Made by a program: the position numbers and the translations under genes
The notes under the pieces: model-generated
Told to the model about the DNA's origin: nothing
Databases searched by the model: none
What the model saw: the letters and a program-made list of their open reading frames with translations, nothing else
Assembly: GCF_900120385.1 (NCBI RefSeq)
Contig: NZ_LT635494.1
Span: 771,076-805,104 of the forward strand
Direction: 5' to 3'
Source of the DNA: Olsenella phocaeensis
GTDB taxonomy: Bacteria; Actinomycetota; Coriobacteriia; Coriobacteriales; Atopobiaceae
DNA length: 34,029 nucleotides
Shown here: piece after piece, positions 9,774 through 16,522 of the stretch
Numbering within the stretch: position 1 is the first letter of the stretch
How the letters are laid out: the number at the start of each line of letters is the position of its first letter

Positions 9774-9789
9774 GCTATGGAGGTGTGCC

Positions 9790-10161
9790 ATGGAGGCACT
9801 TGCGGTTGGCCTGGGAGGCTTCCTGGGCAGCCTGGGACGCTGGCAGCTGGGTGTGTGGCTCAAGGGGGTCACCCCGGCCTTGCCTGCAGGCACGCTGGTC
9901 GCCAACCTGCTCGCTGCCCTGCTCATCGGCCTGGTCACCGGGGTGGGCCTTGCCGCCCCGATGCCCGAGAGGCTGCGGCTCTTCCTGGCGGTGGGCCTCT
10001 GCGGCGGCCTCTCCACCTTTTCCACCTTCTCCAACGAGACCTTCCAGCTCGCCTCTTCCGGCAACTGGGTCGGAGCCGCGCTCAACGTCGTCGCCAACGT
10101 GGCGAGCTGCCTTTTTGCCGTGGGTTGCGGGATCGCCTTGGGCAGGATGCTCGTCTCCTAG
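9790..10161 (+). CDS. crcB: CrcB/Fluc fluoride ion channel
   Basis: 123-aa, four-helix membrane protein of the Fluc family, which forms antiparallel dimers and lets toxic fluoride leave the cell. Visible signature elements are GGFLGSLGRWQL near the N-terminus, NLLAALLIG in helix 2, and GLCGGLSTFSTFSNE with the conserved Gly-x-Ser/Thr-Thr-Phe-Ser-Thr-Phe break of helix 3. ATG 9790 follows GGAGGTG. Only one crcB copy is present, implying a homodimer. It is not preceded by a recognisable fluoride riboswitch, so expression may be constitutive. Confidence 0.93.
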   Translation: MEALAVGLGGFLGSLGRWQLGVWLKGVTPALPAGTLVANLLAALLIGLVTGVGLAAPMPERLRLFLAVGLCGGLSTFSTFSNETFQLASSGNWVGAALNVVANVASCLFAVGCGIALGRMLVS

Positions 10162-10303
10162 GCCTTGCCGTGAGCGGGCGCCGTTGAAGGAGGGACGACC
10201 GACCCCATGCCCGGTGCTTCGCACGACTCCGCTTGGGGTATATGACTCCCATCAGAGACAAGGCGCGGCCCCATCCGCCGCATGCGAAGAAAGCGAGTCC
10301 GTT

Positions 10304-10618
10304 ATGGCTGAAAAGACGCTCGAGCTCTACATCAAGGACGGTTGTCCCTTCTGCCACAAGGTCCTCTCGTTCATGAAGAAGAACGGCATCGAGCTGCCCC
10401 TGCACAACATCAGCCGCAGCGAGGAGGACCTCAACCATCTCGTCGAGGTGGGCGGCAAGAGGCAGGTGCCCTGCCTCTTCATCGACGGCGCCCCCCTGTA
10501 CGAGTCTGGCGACATCGTGGCCTATCTGGCCAAGGAGTTTGCAGTGGGGGCAACCTCCGCTGACGAGGCGGCGCCTGCGGGCGGCGTCTGCACCATCGGG
10601 GGCGGCTGCTCCTTCTAG
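10304..10618 (+). CDS. glutaredoxin-like protein with Cys-bearing C-terminal tail
   Basis: 104-aa thioredoxin-fold redox protein. It has the dithiol active site CPFC in DGCPFCHKVLSF (about residues 13-16), the cis-Pro segment QVPCLFIDG and a GDIVAYL C-terminal helix, all typical of glutaredoxins and NrdH-like proteins. After the fold comes an extension of about 25 residues ending VCTIGGGCSF, with two further cysteines separated by five residues. This tail is not part of the standard fold and could form a second redox pair or bind metal. ATG 10304 has GAAAGCGAG upstream. It lies 39 bp before the glycerate kinase gene and may be cotranscribed with it. Confidence 0.85.
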   Translation: MAEKTLELYIKDGCPFCHKVLSFMKKNGIELPLHNISRSEEDLNHLVEVGGKRQVPCLFIDGAPLYESGDIVAYLAKEFAVGATSADEAAPAGGVCTIGGGCSF

Positions 10619-10657
10619 GGCGTCTCGGGAACCGAGGCCGACGGGAGGTCGTCGTCC

Positions 10658-11803
10658 ATGTCGCTGAGCGTGCTGGTGGCGTCCGACTCCTTCAAGGGCT
10701 CGGCGTCGAGCAGGACAATCGCAGAGCTCGTCGAGAGAGGCGTGCGTCGGGTAGATCCTGACGCACGCGTCTTTTGCCTGCCCATCGCGGACGGGGGAGA
10801 GGGAACCATCGACGCCCTGCTTGCCGCTCGGAGTGGCAGGTTGCGACACCTCGAGGTCAGGGGGCCCTTGGGCGTGCCCGTCGACGCGCGCTATGCGCTG
10901 CTGGACGACGGGTGCGCCGTGCTCGAGGCGGCGGAGGCCATAGGCATCGGCCTCTCCGACCGCAGCCCCGCCTCCGCCCTTGCCGCCTCGAGCTTCGGCC
11001 TGGGGCAGCTGCTGCTTGACGCACTGGACCAGGACGCGCGGAGGGTGCTTGTCGGCCTGGGCGGCAGTGCCACCAGCGACGGCGGCGCAGGATTCGCCAA
11101 GGCGCTCGGGGCCAGGCTCCTCGACCGCTACGGCATGCCCGTCGAGGAGGGCCTCGCAGGGCTCGTGCGCGTGGAGTCGCTGGACGTCTCGGGCTTGGAC
11201 CCGCGCCTTGGGGAGGTGGACATGGAGCTCCTGCTCGACGTCACCAACCCGCTCGTTGGCTCCGCTGGGGCGGTGAGGGTGTTCGGACCCCAGAAGGGGC
11301 TGGACCCACGCGAGCTCGACCGTTATGACGGGTGGATGAGCGGATGGGGCGAGCTCCTGCACCGCGTCTGCAGCAGGGACGTCGCGGCTGTGGAGGGCGC
11401 CGGTGCTGCCGGAGGCCTGGGCGCTTGCCTCATGGCGCTCGCCGACGCCAGGCCGGGACGTGGCATCGAGCTCGTTCTGGATGCCGTCGGCATCGACCAG
11501 GCGCTTGCGGGGGTTGACCTCGTCATCACCGGCGAGGGAAGGATGGACGCCCAGTCCGCCTGCGGGAAGGCGCCGGTCGGCGTGGCACGTCGTGCGAAGG
11601 CGCAGGGCAAGCCGGTGGTCGCGGTGGTGGGAAGCTGCTCCGACGAGCTCGAGGCCGCGTACGCGCAGGGAGTCGACCTCGTCGTTCCCTGCGCCCACGA
11701 GCCATGCTCGCTCGAGGACTGCATGAGGGGCGTGGAGAGGAGCGTGCCCTTTGCCGCCGAGTCGGCGGTCCGGGCCTTCCTCTTGGGTCGGTCCGCGGTC
11801 TAG
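10658..11803 (+). CDS. glycerate kinase (GarK/GlxK family)
   Basis: 381-aa cytoplasmic kinase that phosphorylates D-glycerate to 2- or 3-phosphoglycerate, feeding lower glycolysis. Family blocks are DSFKGSASS near the N-terminus, IADGGEGTIDALL, GLGGSATSDGGAGFA (nucleotide and substrate loop), FGPQKGLDP, GAGAAGGLG and GEGRMDAQSACGKAP. ATG 10658 has GGGAGG at a suitable distance. Which phosphoglycerate is made cannot be read from sequence; most members of this family give 2-phosphoglycerate. Confidence 0.94.
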   Translation: MSLSVLVASDSFKGSASSRTIAELVERGVRRVDPDARVFCLPIADGGEGTIDALLAARSGRLRHLEVRGPLGVPVDARYALLDDGCAVLEAAEAIGIGLSDRSPASALAASSFGLGQLLLDALDQDARRVLVGLGGSATSDGGAGFAKALGARLLDRYGMPVEEGLAGLVRVESLDVSGLDPRLGEVDMELLLDVTNPLVGSAGAVRVFGPQKGLDPRELDRYDGWMSGWGELLHRVCSRDVAAVEGAGAAGGLGACLMALADARPGRGIELVLDAVGIDQALAGVDLVITGEGRMDAQSACGKAPVGVARRAKAQGKPVVAVVGSCSDELEAAYAQGVDLVVPCAHEPCSLEDCMRGVERSVPFAAESAVRAFLLGRSAV

Positions 11804-11922
11804 CCCGCCTGTGCCCACGAGTGCAGAGGGGCAGCACGTCGTTCTCGCTTGACCTCATCTCTCCCGTGGCGGAATCTGGGGTTAGCACGCGCGCCATCCT
11901 GCCGGGGGGCGGAGGCGCACAG

Positions 11923-13197
11923 ATGACACAAAGGGAGAGGTTCGAATTGGCGCTGCACATAGTCGAGGAGGCAGACCGCTGTCTCAACTGCAAGAGGCCC
12001 CTCTGTCAAGAGGGATGCCCGGTCCATACGGCCATCCCCCAGGTGATTCAGATGTTTCGCGAGCGCAGGATGGAGGAGGCGGGCAGGACCCTCTTCGAGA
12101 ACAACCCCATGAGCGTGGTGTGCGCGCTGGTGTGCAACCACAGCGCGCAGTGCGAGGGGCATTGCATTCGGGGGCGCAAGGGCACCCCGATCCACTTCTC
12201 GGCCATCGAGGACTACATCTCCGACGCATACCTGGACCGCATGGGGCCGGACGAGCTGCCTGAGCGCAACGGACGCCACGTCGCCGTGGTGGGCTCCGGT
12301 CCCGCGAGTCTCACGGTTGCCATCCAACTTGCCGCCCTTGGCTGCGACGTCACGATCTTCGAGCAGAAGATGGAGATCGGCGGCGTGCTGCGCTACGGCA
12401 TCCCCGAGTTCAGGCTGCCCAACTCCATCATCGACCGCTATCGTGCGCTGCTCGATCGCCTGGGCGTGCTCGTGCGTCCCAACACGACGATTGGCGGCGC
12501 GCTGAAGCTCGACGACCTCCTGCGTGACGGCTACGACGGCGTCTTCGTGGGCACTGGCGCCTGGCGCGCAAAGACCCTGGGCATCAAGGGGCAGGCGCGC
12601 GGCAACGTCTTCTTCGGAATCGACTACCTGGTCAACCCCGAGGTCTGTGAGATCGGCCAGGACGTCGCCGTCATCGGCGTGGGCAACGTTGCCATGGACG
12701 TGGCGCGCACGGCGATCCGCCAGGGGGCGCGTCGCGTGACGCTGTATTCCAACTGGGGTGGCGTCTCGGCAAACTCTGACGAGGTGGAGCTTGCGCAACT
12801 CGATGGCGCGCAGATCGTCTACGGGCAGTCCATCGAGTCGATCAACGACAGGGGGCCGGTGTTCCGCCGCTCGATCCTAGACGAGGAGGGACAAGTCGTC
12901 GACATGAGCGACGAACTCGTTCAGGTGGAGTGCGACACGGTGATCTTCTGCGTCTCGCAGGTGCCCAAGGACAAGCTGATCCTCACCACCCAGGGACTCA
13001 GGGGCACGGAGCGGGGGACCCTGGTGGTGGATGACGACTGCATGACCACGGTCGAGGGCGTCTTCGCCGCGGGTGACGTGGTGAACGGCCCCAAGACGGT
13101 GGTGCACTCCGTCGAGGGGGCCAAGAGGGCGGTCGTCGGCATGCTGCGCTACATGGGGCTGGACGAGTCCGGGCGTCCGGTCGCGGCGCAGGAGTAG
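11923..13197 (+). CDS. GltD/NfnB-type NAD(P)-dependent flavoprotein oxidoreductase
   Basis: 424-aa protein of the glutamate synthase small-subunit family. Two N-terminal [4Fe-4S] clusters are suggested by C20/C23/C28/C32 and C67/C71/C77/C81. An FAD Rossmann motif GSGPAS lies at 124-129 and IGGVLRYGIPEFRLP nearby. A second nucleotide site is VIGVGNVAMDVARTA, and the C-terminal GVFAAGDVVNGPKTVVHSV binds FAD. In glutamate synthase this subunit passes electrons from NADPH to a large subunit; in Nfn it pairs with NfnA. Neither partner is next to it here. It may work with an unlinked partner or alone as a sulfide dehydrogenase-like or NADPH:acceptor enzyme. ATG 11923 has GGAGG upstream, preferred over the longer frame. 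Confidence 0.9.
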   Translation: MTQRERFELALHIVEEADRCLNCKRPLCQEGCPVHTAIPQVIQMFRERRMEEAGRTLFENNPMSVVCALVCNHSAQCEGHCIRGRKGTPIHFSAIEDYISDAYLDRMGPDELPERNGRHVAVVGSGPASLTVAIQLAALGCDVTIFEQKMEIGGVLRYGIPEFRLPNSIIDRYRALLDRLGVLVRPNTTIGGALKLDDLLRDGYDGVFVGTGAWRAKTLGIKGQARGNVFFGIDYLVNPEVCEIGQDVAVIGVGNVAMDVARTAIRQGARRVTLYSNWGGVSANSDEVELAQLDGAQIVYGQSIESINDRGPVFRRSILDEEGQVVDMSDELVQVECDTVIFCVSQVPKDKLILTTQGLRGTERGTLVVDDDCMTTVEGVFAAGDVVNGPKTVVHSVEGAKRAVVGMLRYMGLDESGRPVAAQE

Positions 13198-13241
13198 GCC
13201 AGAGTCTCGCAAGAGCCAAGGCCGCTTGGCCATGGGACCCG

Positions 13242-14426
13242 TCAGCTGGCGGGACCCGGCTCCTTGTTGCCGGGAAGCCTGGCATGCCTCTTCCTCTTGG
13301 CGCGCCTTGTCTCCCGTCTGTTGACCGACGCGACTCGTAGTCTGGATTGGGCAAGCAGGGATCCCAACACCTCTGCCCGGATGGCGTGCCGTGCGGGGTC
13401 GTCAAGCAGCCGCAGCACCCTCCTCGCCTCTGTCCTGTGGCCCTTGGCGTCAATTGCGTTTGCGATGCGGGCGAGGGTTCTCTCGAGGGAGGACGTATCC
13501 CTCAGGTCTTCGCTACGAAGGATGAAGAGCGTGTCGCCCATGGTGGAATAGTCCTCGATGCGCAGCTTGTCGTCTCGCATGCTCCGCTCTTGCGCATGGG
13601 AATCGCGGCCGTTGTATTCGAGCGAGATCCCAAAGCGGTCAAATCGGATGTCAGGCCTCATGCTGTGATGCATCAGCAGCCCCCTTGGGTCGTTCGAGAG
13701 GTCGATGGGCCTGTTGAGCGCCCCAAAGGTCAGGCTCACTCCCCCATAGCGCGGTGGGTTCGAGAGCATCAGCCCCAGGATGGACTCCATGGGGGAGGCG
13801 GAGCCATCGAGGATCATCTTCGCCGCCTGTCGAGCCAGCTTCGCTCCGTGCCTCCCCCTGCTCGCGGCTAGGTACGAAGACACCTCCGAGGAGGTGGCAA
13901 GGGGGTCCAGGCCAAACCCACACCCGCCGTCGTGCCCTGGCTCAAAGGAGTATGTGCCGCAGAGCTCGCAGCCCAGGCCCATGAGCTCGGCAGTCGCGGA
14001 AAGATTGCTCATCCTTCCCGATGAAACGAGCTGGTTCAGTTCGGAGGCTCGTCCTAGGAGCATGAGCCCGGGGGCGTCCACATAGACGTTGACGCCCCTT
14101 ATGGGACTGTCGAGAAAGGGGGTCCTGGTGTCACAGACGCGCAGGAGCGAGTTTGGCAACAGCTCGCCCTCGGTGACGCTGCAACTGAGGCCACGAACAA
14201 GAATGCGCTCCTTGCTTGATGCGACCCTGATGCCGATTGCTGGGTCCTCGGCCGCAAACAGGGGGGCAACGAGTTCCCTGACCCCGCTGTGCCCCATCAC
14301 GTCTCGGCCGCTTGCGTCGACGGGAGGCACCGCCTGGAGCGTGGCTGGTGCCAGGCCGAGGTCGGACCTCAGGCGAGCGGCGCGAAGGAGCGCCACTCCC
14401 ACTTTTCCCGTGATTACCAGATTCAT
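13242..14426 (-). CDS. AbiEi/DUF559-like protein with Vsr-fold nuclease-like C-terminus
   Basis: 394-aa protein. Recognition is partial. The middle carries SPMESILGLML, and the C-terminal part has RPDIRFDRFGISLEYNG followed by a His, RDDKLRIEDY and LFILRSEDLRD. This order matches the DUF559/Vsr-like PD-(D/E)xK domain found at the end of actinobacterial AbiEi-family antitoxin-like proteins (ME-S-x-L, PD, E-YNG/YDG, RD, DL). The N-terminal region would be the AbiEi-like part, and a Cys pair (CELC) lies near the centre. No AbiEii toxin gene is adjacent, so a classical type IV toxin-antitoxin role is not supported. The basic C-terminal tail (RRETRRAKRKRH) could bind nucleic acid. The start at 14426 has only a weak GGGGG upstream. 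It converges with the flavoprotein gene 44 bp away. Confidence 0.6.
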   Translation of the reverse strand: MNLVITGKVGVALLRAARLRSDLGLAPATLQAVPPVDASGRDVMGHSGVRELVAPLFAAEDPAIGIRVASSKERILVRGLSCSVTEGELLPNSLLRVCDTRTPFLDSPIRGVNVYVDAPGLMLLGRASELNQLVSSGRMSNLSATAELMGLGCELCGTYSFEPGHDGGCGFGLDPLATSSEVSSYLAASRGRHGAKLARQAAKMILDGSASPMESILGLMLSNPPRYGGVSLTFGALNRPIDLSNDPRGLLMHHSMRPDIRFDRFGISLEYNGRDSHAQERSMRDDKLRIEDYSTMGDTLFILRSEDLRDTSSLERTLARIANAIDAKGHRTEARRVLRLLDDPARHAIRAEVLGSLLAQSRLRVASVNRRETRRAKRKRHARLPGNKEPGPAS

Positions 14427-14878
14427 CCCGTTGGCCCCCTGACTGGAAACTTCGGTGTCGCAAGTGCTGCCGCGAGCTTTTCAAGGTGCAAGAAACCTAA
14501 ATGGCGTTAGTGTAAACAACGGACAGGAAAAATGGATGATTCTGGATGTGATTGACGATTGTGTAAGGATGATTAGCCCAACTTGGCAATGAGCCACAGA
14601 ATTCTTTTACACAATCGGAGAACACGTCCATTTGCCCATGTTCTCCGGCAGCGAACTTCACACAATCGTTGAAGTCGAAACCACTCTCGTTGGGAATCGA
14701 GTGCGGGGCGTTTGACGATTGGTACGTGGCGAACGGGGAGCGCAGATGGAATGTCGTTTTTTGTCATAGCACTTGGGGATGTCGCGGGTAGAGCGGTCTG
14801 ATGAGGCTCCTGACAAGGGCGTGGGGAAGTCTGGTGAAGATTCCCGGGCGCGTGCGGTTGGCGTCGGTCAGCCCCCTT
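14427..14878. other. 452-bp AT-richer intergenic region
   Basis: No gene is supported. Composition is visibly less GC-rich than the surroundings, especially 14490-14780. It holds the ordered array of ACGATTG-type motifs (14552-14721), an 8-bp inverted repeat GGAGAACA/TGTTCTCC at 14617-14624 and 14639-14646, and the 5' region of the AbiEi-like gene. A 64-codon open frame on the minus strand (14573-14767) has no ribosome site or recognisable sequence and was not called. Confidence 0.55.
14552..14721. repeat. four ACGATTG-type motifs at 52-56 bp spacing
   Basis: TTGACGATTG occurs at 14552-14561 and again at 14712-14721. TTACACAATCG at 14607-14617 is the exact inverse of CGATTGTGTAA at 14556-14566, and CACACAATCGTTGAAG starts at 14659. 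Core centres lie near 14558, 14614, 14666 and 14718, in orientations +, -, -, +. The regular spacing, about five helical turns, suggests a cooperative operator or a folded DNA element upstream of the AbiEi-like gene. Confidence 0.55.
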
Positions 14879-16288
14879 CTAGCCCCTCACGCGAAGCAGG
14901 ACGTACTGGACCACGAGCATCACGAAGAGGGCGCCCATCGAGGCGAAGTAGGCCCAGACCGCGCCATTGAAGCCGAGCGTTGCCACCAGCGTCACGCTCA
15001 GCACGACGGAGAGCGCGAAGGTGAGCAGGTAGCTGCGGGTGACCACCTCCTGGCGTCGCAGCACGGTGATGATCTGGTAGAGGAAGTCCACGATCGCCGA
15101 CATCCCCCCCGCGAGGACCATCAGGTACAGCTGGGCGCGCATGGGCTCGAAGTCGGTGCCATAGAGGATTCCCAGCAGGGGCACGCCGAAGGCGGCGTTG
15201 AAAAGGAGGATGCCGGCGGTCAGGGCCGCGGCGACGCCCGCCACGGCAATCACGATGAGGTCGAAGCGTCCCCGGTGGTTGGGCTCGGACCAGATGTTGG
15301 AGAGCCTCACGAGCTGGGGCTTGTACACCAGCCCCACGGTCATGGCTATGCCCTGGGCGGGGAAGTAGATGGCGTTGAAGAAGAGCTGGCTCTCGTATGC
15401 CAGCGCCCCCTCCATGGCGAACTTCGGCACAGACTCGATGAGCACGAAGAGAAACTGCGCCGCGAAGGCTGGTGCGCATTCGACGAAGATCTCTCGCAGC
15501 TCCACGAGGCGGACCCCACGCGAGCGAGGGGTCTCGAGCAGGGCGAGGGGAAGGCTCACCAGCAGGAGCGAGACCCCTGCCGCCCCGGCAAGCGCAAGGC
15601 TTGCCACCGCGACGTCATGCGTGACGAGCAGCGCCACGGTGAAGGCGAGCATGGACACGCCGCAGCGCAGCGCCTGGGAGACGCCAGCCAGCCAGAGCTT
15701 GTCACATTGCTGGAGCCGTCCCTCGTACACGTCTGCGAGCGAGTCGACCAGGCGGAAGGCGAAGGTACCCACGCAGATCGAGAGCATCTCGCCCGAGTAG
15801 CCCTTGACCAGGCACCAGAGCCAGGCCACCCCAACCATGAGCAGACAGCTCGCGGCCCTCTGGAGCTGGTACGAGCCAAACGACTCAGCCTCGTCCACGT
15901 CGGAGACCTGGTAGGTGCGCACGCCATAGGTCCCCACGAACTGCAGGAGGTTGGCGATGACGAAGGCCATGGAGAAGCGCCCCGCCGCCTCGGCGCCCGC
16001 GAGTTGGGTGGCGATGACGGTGAGCAGGGGGAAGAGCACTCCCCAGAGCCCTAGGCCCAGACTGTTGAAGAGGTAGTCGCTGCGGGTGCGGTGGGCGGCG
16101 TAGCGTGCGGTCTGGTCTGCGAGCGACCCCGACCACACGGACGAGATGAGCCGGTCCCACCAGTCGTTGGCGAGGCGCACGACGAGGGGAGTCCTTGCCA
16201 CCCTCCCGCCGCGAGACCCTCCCGCGCCGGGACGCCTTCCCGCAGCATCGCTCCTGCCCGAAAGAATGCGCTCCAGTGGGTTGGTCAT
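14879..16288 (-). CDS. oligosaccharide flippase, Wzx/MATE-like (MVF/MOP superfamily)
   Basis: 469-aa multi-spanning membrane protein with about 12 hydrophobic segments after a basic cytoplasmic N-terminus of about 60 residues. The start of the transporter core (SDYLFNSLGLGLWGVLFPLLTV) and a mid-protein RSRGVRLVELREIF linker match polysaccharide/O-antigen flippases of the PST/Wzx group, which move lipid-linked sugars across the membrane. ATG 16288 was chosen because the frame upstream of it runs antisense through ppc and is meaningless. No glycosyltransferase or polymerase genes are adjacent, so it is an orphan flippase here. It is divergent from ppc. Confidence 0.85.
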   Translation of the reverse strand: MTNPLERILSGRSDAAGRRPGAGGSRGGRVARTPLVVRLANDWWDRLISSVWSGSLADQTARYAAHRTRSDYLFNSLGLGLWGVLFPLLTVIATQLAGAEAAGRFSMAFVIANLLQFVGTYGVRTYQVSDVDEAESFGSYQLQRAASCLLMVGVAWLWCLVKGYSGEMLSICVGTFAFRLVDSLADVYEGRLQQCDKLWLAGVSQALRCGVSMLAFTVALLVTHDVAVASLALAGAAGVSLLLVSLPLALLETPRSRGVRLVELREIFVECAPAFAAQFLFVLIESVPKFAMEGALAYESQLFFNAIYFPAQGIAMTVGLVYKPQLVRLSNIWSEPNHRGRFDLIVIAVAGVAAALTAGILLFNAAFGVPLLGILYGTDFEPMRAQLYLMVLAGGMSAIVDFLYQIITVLRRQEVVTRSYLLTFALSVVLSVTLVATLGFNGAVWAYFASMGALFVMLVVQYVLLRVRG

Positions 16289-16522
16289 GCAGTGCCTCGC
16301 ACATCCTGTTCGCTTGGTTCGTCGCCTGCTCGGACGCTCGGCGCGCATCCCGTGCCACGCGTTCGCCCTGGCGATTGTATCCCGCCCTGCGCGTGAAGAT
16401 TGGGTTTCGCTGCGGTCGGCTACATCCTCGGCATACACCCGCCGGCTAAAGTATGGTGTGCGATTCTTTGGCACAAGAGGCTCGAGGCCGGCGCCCGCGA
16501 CGTTGGCCCAGGGGGAGGTACG

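Noticed and set aside
9690-9789. Fluoride riboswitch upstream of crcB
   Set aside because: Looked for because of the crcB context; the interval is filled by the aspS terminator hairpin and lacks the conserved riboswitch core.
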